DNA from: Chitinophagaceae bacterium
GTDB taxonomy: Bacteria; Bacteroidota; Bacteroidia; Chitinophagales; Chitinophagaceae
Assembly (NCBI GenBank): GCA_947447825.1
Contig: CANFLL010000001.1
Span: forward strand, 62,001 to 126,000
Length of the DNA stretch: 64,000 nucleotides
Direction: 5' to 3'
Below the pieces are notes generated by a model that did not search any database, was not told the DNA's origin, and saw nothing but the letters and a program-made list of their open reading frames with translations. A program made the position numbers and the translations under genes. Shown in pieces: positions 8,828 to 17,288 of the stretch (position 1 is the stretch's first letter; the number at the start of each line of letters is the position of its first letter).

Positions 8828-9907
8828 ATGTCAGAAGCAAATACAATTAATAAAACTGATAAATTTATAGTCGTTACTGGTGCAGCGGGCTTTATCGGCT
8901 CGTGCATGGTTCAGTATTTGAATGAACAAGGCTTTACCAATCTAATCTTGGTTGATGACTTTGGCATTGAAGCAAAACGTGTTAACTGGGAAAGTAAACA
9001 ATATGAAGCCATTGTGGAACGCCAGAGTTTGTTTGAATGGTTGGAAAGAAATGAAACCAATATTGAAGTATTCATTCACTTAGGAGCAAGGACAGATACT
9101 ACTGAGTTTAATTATGCCATTCATCAAGAGCTAAATGTTGAGTATTCTCAAAACGTTTGGAACTACTGTACAAAAAATAGTATCCCTTTAATCTATGCCT
9201 CTTCTGCTGCCACTTATGGCAGTGGAGAATTGGGTTATGATGATAGCCATGAGATAGTTGAAGATTTAAAACCCCTCAATCCTTATGGCATCAGTAAGAA
9301 TGAGTTTGACAAATGGGCATTAAAGCAAACTGAAACACCTCCTTTTTGGGCTGGCTTAAAGTTTTTTAATATCTATGGCCCCAATGAATATCATAAAGGA
9401 AGGATGGCAAGTGTAATCTGGCATTCTTTCAATCAGATAAAGAAAGATGGCTTGGTAAAGTTGTTCAAAAGTCATCGACCAGATTTTAAAGATGGCGAAC
9501 AATTGCGTGACTTTGTTTATGTGAAAGACTTGGTGAAGGTTATTTATTGGATGTGCAATGAGTTGAAAGTTGAAAGTCAAAAGTCGAAAGTCAAAGAAAC
9601 GCTAAGCCCCAATGACTTACGACTTACGACTCACGACTCAAATCTTCTTTCTGGTCTATATAATCTAGGTACAGGTACTGCCCGTAGTTTTTATGATTTG
9701 GCTTCTTCTACTTTCAGGGGATTGGATTTGGAGCCTAATATAACTTTCGTTGATATGCCGATTGATATACGGGATAAGTACCAATATTTCACTGAGGCAA
9801 ATATGCAAAAACTTAAAGCCGCTGGATATACCGATACTTTTTATACTTTAGAAGAAGGGATAGATGATTATGTAAGAAACTATCTGGCTACAGGAAAGAT
9901 TTGGTAG
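8828..9907 (+). CDS. hldD: ADP-glyceromanno-heptose 6-epimerase with repeat insertion
   Basis: Extended SDR family enzyme converting ADP-D-glycero-manno-heptose to the L-glycero form for lipopolysaccharide core. The NAD-binding VVTGAAGFIGS is at about residues 15-25, SSAATYG near 125, the catalytic YGISK near 154, and FKDGEQLRDFVYVKD near 220. At 359 residues it is about 30 longer than usual. The extra stretch, residues about 245-271, is encoded by an interspersed inverted repeat at 9561-9640 that keeps the frame. It lies between two conserved parts (VKVIYWMCN and LYNLGTGTARSF), so the enzyme may still fold with a surface loop. Confidence 0.92.
   Translation: MSEANTINKTDKFIVVTGAAGFIGSCMVQYLNEQGFTNLILVDDFGIEAKRVNWESKQYEAIVERQSLFEWLERNETNIEVFIHLGARTDTTEFNYAIHQELNVEYSQNVWNYCTKNSIPLIYASSAATYGSGELGYDDSHEIVEDLKPLNPYGISKNEFDKWALKQTETPPFWAGLKFFNIYGPNEYHKGRMASVIWHSFNQIKKDGLVKLFKSHRPDFKDGEQLRDFVYVKDLVKVIYWMCNELKVESQKSKVKETLSPNDLRLTTHDSNLLSGLYNLGTGTARSFYDLASSTFRGLDLEPNITFVDMPIDIRDKYQYFTEANMQKLKAAGYTDTFYTLEEGIDDYVRNYLATGKIW
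9561..9640. repeat. in-frame interspersed inverted repeat inside hldD
   Basis: Left arm 9561-9592 is built of AAAGTC steps (GAAAGTCAAAAGTCGAAAGT) and right arm 9612-9640 of GACTTACGACT steps. The arms are imperfect inverses around a loop of about 19 bases (9593-9611). The element has the look of the short hairpin repeats spread through some Bacteroidota genomes. Its net length is a multiple of three or fixed to be so, since hldD remains open. No second copy was seen in this window. Confidence 0.75.
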
Positions 9908-9929
9908 ATTTGATTAAAATGTATTCGCT

Positions 9930-10292
9930 ATGAGTGAAATAGAATTAAAGAAACAGAAAGCATTTAAACTGATTCAAGAAGTTGATGACGAGAATTTATT
10001 GGACGAGGTTATAAATTTACTACAAGAAAAGAAGCATACCATCACTGCTAGAGAAATGTTTTCTAAAATTTCTTCAAGATATGATAATACCCTAAACAAT
10101 TTGGTTAATGAACCTGAAGCAATCTATCAAACCCAACAAATGGAAGATTTTGAAGTACCACAAGAATGGCTAGATGAGGCAGATGAAGCTGGTCGGCGAA
10201 TGGATAGCGGTGAAGACAAGGGCTATACGCTTGAGGAAACAATGAAAATGGCACACGAACACTTAGAAATGTTCAGAAAAAATAGAAAATAG
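9930..10292 (+). CDS. putative antitoxin of a RelE/ParE-type pair
   Basis: 120 residues, acidic and helical in look, with a start resembling small antitoxin-type proteins (KLIQEVDDENLLDEVINLLQ). No DNA-binding motif is certain. The call rests mainly on position: its stop codon overlaps by one base the GTG start of a RelE/ParE-like toxin. Such antitoxins bind the toxin and often repress their own operon. It follows hldD by 22 bases. Confidence 0.65.
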   Translation: MSEIELKKQKAFKLIQEVDDENLLDEVINLLQEKKHTITAREMFSKISSRYDNTLNNLVNEPEAIYQTQQMEDFEVPQEWLDEADEAGRRMDSGEDKGYTLEETMKMAHEHLEMFRKNRK

Positions 10293-10576
10293 TGTTTACA
10301 GTAATTGTCACTTCAAAAGCTTTGAATCAATTAGACGAAATGACAATTTTTTATGAAAATATAAGTAATGGGTTAGGAGACAGATTCTTGAGTGATTATT
10401 ACACAACACTTATGAAATTATCCAAAAACCCTTTTGCTTATTTCAATCTTAAAAATAATAAACGAAGAATCTCCTTCAAAACATTTCAATGTATGCTGAT
10501 TTATGAAATTAAGGGAAGTATCATACAGGTTCAAGTGCTAAAAGACCTTCGTTCTAAACCTTCAAAAAACATTTAA
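10292..10576 (+). CDS. RelE/ParE-family toxin
   Basis: 94 residues. The layout fits the family: VIVTSKALNQLDEMTIFYENIS, a middle YTTLMKLSKNPFAY helix, and a C-terminal strand block YEIKGSIIQVQVLKDLR. Members are ribosome-dependent mRNA cleaving enzymes or gyrase poisons; which applies here cannot be told. The GTG start at 10292 shares its G with the antitoxin's TAG, which implies translational coupling. The gene appears intact. Confidence 0.78.
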   Translation: MFTVIVTSKALNQLDEMTIFYENISNGLGDRFLSDYYTTLMKLSKNPFAYFNLKNNKRRISFKTFQCMLIYEIKGSIIQVQVLKDLRSKPSKNI

Positions 10577-10600
10577 TAGTACAAATAACTACAACATACC

Positions 10601-11401
10601 ATGTCAAAAAAAATTGCCATCATTGGCGGAGGAAATCTTGGTTCGGCCATCGCAGAGGGGTTGATTAATAGTGGGTTTATTAATCCAAATGAATTATTAA
10701 TCACTAAAAGAAATATTTCTACGCTTGATTCTCTCAGGGAAAAAGGCGTACTTATAAGCAATAACAATCTGGAAGCTGCTGCCTTTGCCGACTATATCAT
10801 TTTGGCTGTAAAACCTTTCCAGATAAAGGATGTGCTAACCCTTATGTTGCCAAACCTTGATGCGAAAAAGCATGTTTTGGTAAGTGTTATCACGGGTGTT
10901 TGGGTAAAGGACATTGAGGAAGTTATCGGTAATAAGTTCCCTATTTTCCGTGCTATGCCTAATACCGCCATTGCAATCCAAGAAAGTATGACTTGCATTA
11001 GCGATAGCAATGCCTCTAAAGAACAAAAGGAATTTGTGGGTAATGTGTTCGATAAACTAGGCAAATCTGTGTTTATAGAGGAGAAATTGATGGATGCTGC
11101 TACCGTACTTGCGGCTTCGGGGACTGCCTTTGCTATGCGTTATATCAGAGCAAACATTCAGGCTGGGATTGAAATTGGTTTCAGTGCTGCAAATGCTACT
11201 TTAATTGCGGCACAAACCGTGAAAGGTGCGGCAGAATTGTTGCAGAAAAGAGGTTCTCATCCAGAACAAGAGATTGATAAGGTTACTACTCCAAAAGGCT
11301 GTACCATTGCGGGGCTGAACGAAATGGAACACCAAGGCTTTAGTTCTTCATTGATTAGAGGTATCGTTGCTAGCTATAAAAAGATTTTGAGTGGGATGTA
11401 A
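10601..11401 (+). CDS. proC: pyrroline-5-carboxylate reductase
   Basis: 266 residues, the normal ProC length. It catalyses the last step of proline synthesis. The Rossmann motif IAIIGGGNLGSAIAEGL begins at residue 5, ILAVKPFQIKDVL follows near 67, and the C-terminal helical domain has the family segment TAFAMRYIRANIQAG and the proline-site region KVTTPKGCTIAGLNEME near 230. It follows the toxin gene by 24 bases. Confidence 0.95.
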   Translation: MSKKIAIIGGGNLGSAIAEGLINSGFINPNELLITKRNISTLDSLREKGVLISNNNLEAAAFADYIILAVKPFQIKDVLTLMLPNLDAKKHVLVSVITGVWVKDIEEVIGNKFPIFRAMPNTAIAIQESMTCISDSNASKEQKEFVGNVFDKLGKSVFIEEKLMDAATVLAASGTAFAMRYIRANIQAGIEIGFSAANATLIAAQTVKGAAELLQKRGSHPEQEIDKVTTPKGCTIAGLNEMEHQGFSSSLIRGIVASYKKILSGM

Positions 11402-11435
11402 AAGGGTGCGTTTTTACTAAAAGAGACTCAATATC

Positions 11436-11624
11436 GATATACCGATTATCATAATCGGTATATCGATACTGGTTTTCTTGATAAAGATTGTCAATATCTT
11501 GTTCACTATTGCCGTTATCGTCATAAAGATTATCTCCATCTGAATACCGATATTCATAATAGTGATAAAGATTACCTCCATCGGTATACAGATAATGAAT
11601 ATCTTGATAAAGATTTCATCGATA
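11436..11624. repeat. 21-bp tandem array with perfect palindrome
   Basis: Nine units of 21 bases start at 11436, 11457, 11478, 11499, 11520, 11541, 11562, 11583 and 11604; most carry a GATAAAGATT or ATACCGATAT core and end in ATC. The left edge (11432-11449 and 11451-11468) is a perfect 18-base inverted repeat with a one-base loop. It fills the 288-base gap between proC and dut. Open frames here (both strands) are heptad-periodic because 21 is a multiple of three; I do not call them genes. Confidence 0.88.
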
Positions 11625-11689
11625 ATCAATCCATTTGCAACGTTTCCAATCAGATATTTCAACATTAAATCACACATAAAAAAATACTT

Positions 11690-12136
11690 ATGGCAGATAA
11701 ACTTGTTGTTCCCATTATCAATAATTCTCATCATCCATTACCATCGTATGCCACAGAAGGATCATCGGGTATGGATTTGAGGGCATTTATCGATGTGCCA
11801 ATTTCTTTAGTTACCTTGGAAAGAAGGCTCATTCCCACAGGAATTTATCTTGAATTACCACAGGGATATGAAGCTCAAATAAGACCTAGAAGTGGTTTAG
11901 CCATCAAACAAGGCATTACATGTTTAAATTCACCAGGCACAATTGATGCTGATTATCGGGGAGAAATAAAAGTTATTTTGATAAATTTATCAAGCGAAAT
12001 ACAAACGATTAACGATGGTGATAGGATTGCTCAAATGGTTATTCAGCCTGTGGAGCAAATAGAATGGACGCAGGTGGAAAACATTAACGAAACAAAAAGA
12101 GGTGAAGGAGGATTTGGACACACAGGAAAAGTATAA
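11690..12136 (+). CDS. dut: deoxyuridine triphosphatase
   Basis: 148 residues, trimeric dUTPase family, splitting dUTP to dUMP and pyrophosphate. Conserved motifs are seen: SSGMDLRA (motif 1, near residue 25), PRSGLA (motif 2), [13 protein letters not shown] (motif 3), GDRIAQMV (motif 4) and [10 protein letters not shown] (motif 5) at the C-terminus. The 288 bases upstream are taken up by a 21-bp repeat array, so its promoter is either in or next to the array. Confidence 0.96.
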   Translation: MADKLVVPIINNSHHPLPSYATEGSSGMDLRAFIDVPISLVTLERRLIPTGIYLELPQGYEAQIRPRSGLAIKQGITCLNSPGTIDADYRGEIKVILINLSSEIQTINDGDRIAQMVIQPVEQIEWTQVENINETKRGEGGFGHTGKV

Positions 12137-12211
12137 TTTAGCGGCTTTCAGCAACTGCTTATTTTTCTTTATTTCAACATATTCATGACACATTTGATAA
12201 CACTACCAAGA

Positions 12212-13030
12212 ATGAAAAATATTTGTTTTCTCTTATTAATCGTTCTACTTGCTTTTTCGTGTAGACCCGTTAAAAAGGTACAAACCATTAAGCAAGCATT
12301 CAGCGTAAAAGATACCATACAAACTATCATTATTAAGGAAACGCCTAAGGTTGATACCCAAGCTTTAATTATTGATATGCTTGACAAGGTAAACAGAAAT
12401 AAAATAGATTTCAACACCTTTAGTGCTAAAATAAAAGTTCAATATGTGGGGCAAGAAACCGATCAGAATGCAACGGCTTACCTTAAAATGAGAAAAGACA
12501 GTATCATTTTAATTCAATTAGTGGGTCCATTAGGAATTGTGGGATTGCAGGCAAAAATTACTAAAGACAGTGTTATTTTGGTTAATAAAATTGATAAATA
12601 TGTTCAACGAAGGAGCATAAATTATGTTACTGATGTAACTGACATTCCTTTTGACTTCACCACGCTTCAAGATTTAATTATTGGCAATCCTCTTTTTATT
12701 AGTAAAAATGTGGTTTCATATAAAAATGCTAACAACCAGTTGTTGGTTTTAATGATTGGCAACTTCTTCAAAAACTTAATTACTCTAGAAACTTCGAACT
12801 ATAAACCACTTCACAGTAAACTAGATGATGTGGATGCTCAACGCAACAGAACATGCGATATTACCTACAGTAACTATGAAAATAAAGGAGATTTTCATTT
12901 TGCAACATACCGCAGCGTTTCTGTTTCTGAAAAGTTTAAATTGGATGTTTATCTCGATTTTAAACAGTATTCATTTAATGAACCGTTAAATTTCAGCTTC
13001 GCAATTCCAAAAAATTATAAGGTAAAATAA
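12212..13030 (+). CDS. DUF4292 lipoprotein
   Basis: 272 residues from ATG 12212. That start gives a clean lipoprotein signal, MKNICFLLLIVLLAFSC, while the upstream in-frame ATG at 12185 only adds nine residues before it. The body matches the Bacteroidota DUF4292 family (NTFSAKIKVQYVG, LKMRKDSIILIQLVGPLGI, DFTTLQDLIIGNPLF). It is probably a periplasmic-facing outer-membrane lipoprotein with a LolA/LolB-like fold, which is inference. It stands just upstream of the EnvC-like gene, a common Bacteroidota pairing. Confidence 0.85.
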   Translation: MKNICFLLLIVLLAFSCRPVKKVQTIKQAFSVKDTIQTIIIKETPKVDTQALIIDMLDKVNRNKIDFNTFSAKIKVQYVGQETDQNATAYLKMRKDSIILIQLVGPLGIVGLQAKITKDSVILVNKIDKYVQRRSINYVTDVTDIPFDFTTLQDLIIGNPLFISKNVVSYKNANNQLLVLMIGNFFKNLITLETSNYKPLHSKLDDVDAQRNRTCDITYSNYENKGDFHFATYRSVSVSEKFKLDVYLDFKQYSFNEPLNFSFAIPKNYKVK

Positions 13031-13087
13031 TTTTTTGCCTTTTTAAACGTTTATAAAGATGTACCTCTTTACAATTAAGTTTCAACA

Positions 13088-14533
13088 ATGATAAAAAGAC
13101 TGTTCATATTTTGTTTCTTTCTTCTTGCAGTAGGAGCAACCCCCTTATTTGCACAACAACCTACCAAAGAAGAACTGCAAAAGCAACAACAACAATTGTT
13201 GAAGGAATTGGCAGATTTGAACAAAGATTTGCAGTCTATTCAGCAAAACAAAAAAGCTGCTCTTGGTGCGTACACTGTTGTAAAAAGAAAAATTGATGCT
13301 CGAGAAGCATTAATTAAAAACATAAACAGAGATATAAATAGGCTTACAGAAACCATTTATCAAAACCAAATAGAAATTTATCGTTTAAGAAAAGAATTAG
13401 ATACCCTAAAGTTGCAGTATGCACAAAGCCTTGTTTTTGCTTACAAAAACAGAGGAAACTCGGATTATTTAAACTTCCTTTTCTCGGCTCAAAATTTTAA
13501 TGATGCTTTAAAACGTATGACTTATTTGAAAAGTTATCGTCAATATAGGGAAACACAAGCAGAAACAATTAATAAAACTCAGACACTTCTTCAGGGTTCT
13601 TTAAATAAATTAAACAATAACAGACAAGAGAAAAGCACTGTTTTGCAAAGTCAAAGCGACCAATTAAAGGTTTTGGAAGATGATAAAAAAGAAAAAGATC
13701 AGGTAGTAAAGCAATTGAAGTCGCAAGAAAAAGATATTGCTGCCCAGATTAAACAAAGAGAGAAGGATAGACAAAAACTAAGAAATGCTATTGATTTAGC
13801 TATTAAAAGAGCATTGGCAGAAGCAATAGAAAAAGAAAAAATTGCTAAAGCTGCAAGACTAAAAGCTGCAGAAGAGGAAAAGAAAAGGATTGCTCAACAA
13901 CAAAAGGAGGCTCGCGAAAAAGAAGCAAGAGATAAGGAAGCGAAGGATAGAGAGTTGGCCGCTGCAAATGCTAAAAACAATACCTCCACACCAAACAAAC
14001 CTATTTTGAGGCCTGCCCAACCAGAAACACCTGTGGCAAAACCAGCTACTGCTTATGTGGAACCTGCAAAGCCTACCCGTGTTTACAATACGTTTGAATC
14101 AACACCAGAAGGATTAACAGAATCATTAAATTTCGAAAAAAGTAGAGGTCGACTGCCTTGGCCTTTGGATGGTGGTAAAATTTATGGCCAGTTTGGACGA
14201 CAACAAATTGAGGGTACAAAACTGGTTGCAGACAATGACGGAATATTCATTAAAACAACAGTAGGCGCAACTATTAAATGTGTGGCAGATGGAGAAGTGA
14301 CTGCTGTGATGGATTTGGTAGATTTTCAGGCTGTAATGATTAAGCATGGTAAATATTTTACTACCTATAATATGCTTTCTTCAGTAACCGTAAAACAAGG
14401 TGATGCGGTGAAAGCAGGAACTGTGTTAGGAAAAGTTGCTGCTGATTTGGATGGTGATGGACAGTTTGAGTTTCAGGTTTTAAATGACCGAAAGGTTTTC
14501 CAAAACCCAGAAAACTGGTTGAGAAGAAGGTAG
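13088..14533 (+). CDS. EnvC-like protein with degenerate LytM (M23) domain
   Basis: 481 residues. Signal peptide at 1-22 (ends LFAQQ), then a long coiled coil to about residue 270 with Lys/Glu-rich repeats, a Pro/Ala linker, and a C-terminal M23-type domain from about 355. The zinc ligands of active M23 enzymes are mostly gone: the HxGxD position reads VADNDG and the usual HLHFE reads QFEFQ, with one His left in IKHGKYF. Such degenerate LytM proteins activate amidases at division sites (EnvC in E. coli), so the likely role is a cell-wall hydrolase activator. Confidence 0.88.
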   Translation: MIKRLFIFCFFLLAVGATPLFAQQPTKEELQKQQQQLLKELADLNKDLQSIQQNKKAALGAYTVVKRKIDAREALIKNINRDINRLTETIYQNQIEIYRLRKELDTLKLQYAQSLVFAYKNRGNSDYLNFLFSAQNFNDALKRMTYLKSYRQYRETQAETINKTQTLLQGSLNKLNNNRQEKSTVLQSQSDQLKVLEDDKKEKDQVVKQLKSQEKDIAAQIKQREKDRQKLRNAIDLAIKRALAEAIEKEKIAKAARLKAAEEEKKRIAQQQKEAREKEARDKEAKDRELAAANAKNNTSTPNKPILRPAQPETPVAKPATAYVEPAKPTRVYNTFESTPEGLTESLNFEKSRGRLPWPLDGGKIYGQFGRQQIEGTKLVADNDGIFIKTTVGATIKCVADGEVTAVMDLVDFQAVMIKHGKYFTTYNMLSSVTVKQGDAVKAGTVLGKVAADLDGDGQFEFQVLNDRKVFQNPENWLRRR

Positions 14534-14546
14534 AAATTTATTCTTT

Positions 14547-14664
14547 CACCACAATGGGCACTAAGAAAAAATTAAAGAACACAAAGTTTTTTTGATTAAT
14601 ACACAAACAATCCATCTTTTTAATCTTTGTGTTACTTTGTGAAAACCATTGTGTGCCTTGTGGT
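14547..14664. repeat. dispersed inverted repeat, copy 2
   Basis: Outer arms CACCACAATGGGCAC (14547-14561) and GTGTGCCTTGTGGT (14651-14664) are imperfect inverses; inner arms AAAGAACACAAAG and CTTTGTGTTACTTTG also pair. It fills the gap between the EnvC-like gene and the EamA gene. It belongs with copies at 1778-1840 and 37595-37705. Confidence 0.65.
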
Positions 14665-14690
14665 AAAACAAAAAATAATATAACAATACA

Positions 14691-15554
14691 TTGAGAGATA
14701 AATTTATCAATTGGGCATTATTTATAGGGCTGTCGCTTATTTGGGGCAGCTCTTTTCTTTTGATGAAAATAGGTCTAGAAAACCTAAGCCCTTATGAGGT
14801 AGCTTCACTTCGGATATTGAGTGCTGGCATCGTACTTACCCCATTTGCTTACAGGGCTTTTAAACAGATTCCTTCCAACAAAATAATCTTCGTAATACTT
14901 TCTGGACTTATAGGCAGCTTTTTTCCAGCCTATTTATTTTGCATGGCAGAAACCAAACTAGATAGTGCATTAACAGGTATGCTAAACTCTCTAACACCAT
15001 TATGTGCGGTGATAATTGGTACTACTTTCTTTAAAATGAAAACCAGTATCCTAAAAGTTACTGGCATCTTGGTGGGACTAGTTGGGCTTTTCTTTTTAGT
15101 ATCCCCTACCGGCGAATTACGTTTAAACAACTTCCATTATATACTACTAGTCATTTTGGCAACCATACTTTATGCGGTAAATGTAAATGTGGTAAGCAAA
15201 AAATTAGGTGGAGTTGGCGCAATAAACACTGCATCTGTTGCATTTATTTTCCTCATCATCCCCTGTTTAGTGGTACTTTCTGTTTCAGGTTATTTCTCTA
15301 GATCTTTTCATCAATCAGAAATAATAAAATCTACAGCCGCAGGGTGTGTGCTAGGAATGATTGGAACTGCCTTTGCAACCATTCTTTTTTACAGATTGGT
15401 TAAACGTGCCGGTGCATTGTTTTCGGCAATGGTCACTTATGGCATTCCCTTCGTAGCGGCTGGTTGGGGCGTGGTTTATGGCGAGCAGGTAACCTTATTT
15501 CAAGTCGGCTGCCTCGGCGTAATACTCTGTGGCGTTTATTTAGCAAATAAGTAA
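14691..15554 (+). CDS. EamA/DMT-family transporter
   Basis: 287 residues with about ten hydrophobic helices in two repeated EamA halves; the first begins FIGLSLIWGSSFLLMKIGL. Drug/metabolite transporters of this sort export amino acids or other small metabolites; the substrate is not predictable here. The start is TTG at 14691, needed to include the whole first helix; no ATG in frame does so. The upstream gap is filled by a dispersed repeat. Confidence 0.88.
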   Translation: MRDKFINWALFIGLSLIWGSSFLLMKIGLENLSPYEVASLRILSAGIVLTPFAYRAFKQIPSNKIIFVILSGLIGSFFPAYLFCMAETKLDSALTGMLNSLTPLCAVIIGTTFFKMKTSILKVTGILVGLVGLFFLVSPTGELRLNNFHYILLVILATILYAVNVNVVSKKLGGVGAINTASVAFIFLIIPCLVVLSVSGYFSRSFHQSEIIKSTAAGCVLGMIGTAFATILFYRLVKRAGALFSAMVTYGIPFVAAGWGVVYGEQVTLFQVGCLGVILCGVYLANK

Positions 15555-15628
15555 TTGTTGTAATGAACCTCCTTATCAAATAGCTGTTCTTCTTTTACCA
15601 ATTTCAGGTATGTAATTGCCTTGAACTA

Positions 15629-15637
15629 TATCTTTGC
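15629..15637 (+). promoter_or_regulatory. -7 element for lysS
   Basis: TATCTTTGC is a full match to the Bacteroidota -7 element. It lies 20 bases before ATG 15657 and within the open frame that extends upstream, which shows that the upstream TTG at 15621 is not the real start. Confidence 0.65.
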
Positions 15638-15656
15638 CACCCATAAAATAAGATTA

Positions 15657-17216
15657 ATGAGCGCACATTTAAGTGAACAAGAACTAGTAAGAAGAGAAAA
15701 ATTAGCCAAACTACAAGCTGCTGGCATAGATGCATATCCTGCGGCATTATATCCTGTTTCGCATTATTCCACACCCGTAAAAGAAGCCTATAATGCAGAG
15801 GTGAAAAGACTGGAAGAAGCTGGAATTGCTATCGAAAATCCATTAGAAGGGTTTGCCAATGTTTGCCTTGCAGGTAGAATAATGAGCATTAACGATAAGG
15901 GTAAAGTATTTTTTATAAAGATACAAGATAGTAAAGGCATCATTCAATTGTACGTTAAACGTGATGACATCTGCCCAGAAGAAGACAAATCATTCTGGGA
16001 TAATGTAATAAAACATGGCTTGGATTTGGGCGATTTTATTGGTGTTACTGGCTATGTATTCATCACTAAAACAGGCGAAACTTCGCTGCACACACAATCT
16101 ATCACCTTATTGGCGAAGTCGTTGAAGCCATTGCCAGTGGTGAAAAGGGATGAGGAAGGAAATGTTTTTGATGAAGTAACCGACCCTGAGTTCCGTTACC
16201 GTCAGCGTTATGTAGATTTGGTTATTAATCCTTCGGTGAAGGATACGTTTGTAAAGCGTACTACGCTGATGAATACCATCCGTACTTTTTTAAATGGTCA
16301 TGGCGCATTAGAAGTAGATACCCCAGTGCTGCAAAGTATTCCTGGTGGGGCTGCTGCAAGACCATTTATTACGCACCACAATGCCTTGGATATTCCTTTG
16401 TATTTGCGTATTGCCAATGAATTGTATTTGAAAAGATTGATTGTTGGTGGATTTGATTGGGTGTATGAATTTAGCCGAAACTTCCGCAATGAGGGGATGG
16501 ACAGAACGCACAACCCAGAGTTTACCGTGCTAGAATGGTACACTGCTTATAAGGATTATTTTTGGATGATGGAAATAACGGAGCAACTGTTCGAACAAAT
16601 CGCCATTGCTTTACACGGAACTACAGAAGTTACAGTGGGCGATAAAACCATTAGTTTCAAAGCACCGTTTAAACGAATCAGCATTCATGAGGCCATCAAG
16701 GAAAATACGGGTATTGATGTAAGCGATAAAGACGAAGCTGGCCTAAGGGATGTTTGTAAACAACTGGAAATAGGCGTTCCTTCAAACATTGGTAAGGGTA
16801 AATTGATTGATGAAATATTTGGCGCTACCAGCGAGCATACTTACATACAGCCAACATTCATTATAGATTATCCTGTGGAAATGAGTCCGCTTACCAAGAA
16901 ACACCGTAGCAAGGAAGGATTGGTAGAGCGTTTTGAATTGATGGTAAACGGAAAGGAAATTGCCAATGCCTACAGCGAATTGAACGATCCGATAGATCAA
17001 CGTCAGCGTTTTGAAGAGCAGGTAAAATTGATGGAACGTGGCGATGACGAGGCCATGTTTATTGATAACGACTTTTTGCGTGCCTTGGAATACGGTATGC
17101 CACCAACAAGTGGTATCGGTATTGGGATAGATAGACTTTGTATGTTGATGACCAATAGTCCGAGTATTCAGGATGTATTGTTTTTCCCACAAATGCGCCC
17201 AGAGAATGTGGGATAG
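15657..17216 (+). CDS. lysS: class II lysyl-tRNA synthetase
   Basis: 519 residues from ATG 15657 (MSAHLSEQELVRREKL). The upstream in-frame TTG is excluded by the promoter that covers it. The N-terminal OB-fold anticodon domain spans about 55-170 (AGRIMSINDKGKVFFIKIQD), followed by the class II core: RQRYVDLVINP (motif 1), FRNEGMDRTHNPEFT (motif 2) near 270 and GIGIGIDRLCML (motif 3) near 490. It charges tRNA-Lys. A strong hairpin follows at once. Confidence 0.97.
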   Translation: MSAHLSEQELVRREKLAKLQAAGIDAYPAALYPVSHYSTPVKEAYNAEVKRLEEAGIAIENPLEGFANVCLAGRIMSINDKGKVFFIKIQDSKGIIQLYVKRDDICPEEDKSFWDNVIKHGLDLGDFIGVTGYVFITKTGETSLHTQSITLLAKSLKPLPVVKRDEEGNVFDEVTDPEFRYRQRYVDLVINPSVKDTFVKRTTLMNTIRTFLNGHGALEVDTPVLQSIPGGAAARPFITHHNALDIPLYLRIANELYLKRLIVGGFDWVYEFSRNFRNEGMDRTHNPEFTVLEWYTAYKDYFWMMEITEQLFEQIAIALHGTTEVTVGDKTISFKAPFKRISIHEAIKENTGIDVSDKDEAGLRDVCKQLEIGVPSNIGKGKLIDEIFGATSEHTYIQPTFIIDYPVEMSPLTKKHRSKEGLVERFELMVNGKEIANAYSELNDPIDQRQRFEEQVKLMERGDDEAMFIDNDFLRALEYGMPPTSGIGIGIDRLCMLMTNSPSIQDVLFFPQMRPENVG

Positions 17217-17224
17217 AAAATGAT

Positions 17225-17274
17225 AAAACTAAAAAAGGTCGTTCAGAATACTCTGAACGACCTTTTTTAGTTTT
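17225..17274. terminator. bidirectional terminator lysS / rfbA
   Basis: Perfect 23-base stem (17225-17247 with 17252-17274) and a four-base loop ATAC. The core is AGGTCGTTCAGA, flanked by A-runs and T-runs on both sides, so it can stop transcripts from both convergent genes. Confidence 0.92.
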
Positions 17275-17288
17275 ATACAAACTAGAAT

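Noticed and set aside
9930-10576. Toxin-antitoxin pair as a mark of a mobile island
   Set aside because: It lies between housekeeping genes without integrase, direct repeats or base-composition shift; treated as an ordinary chromosomal pair.
11417-11734. 105-codon minus-strand open frame rich in Ile over the array upstream of dut
   Set aside because: It simply reads through 21-base units, which keeps any frame heptad-like; it overlaps the start of dut on the other strand and has no other coding sign.
14126-14347. Frame antisense to the LytM domain
   Set aside because: Shadow of the EnvC-like gene, no similarity of its own.
13088-14533. Active M23 endopeptidase
   Set aside because: The zinc-ligand motifs HxGxD and HLHFE are replaced, so it is called degenerate and EnvC-like.
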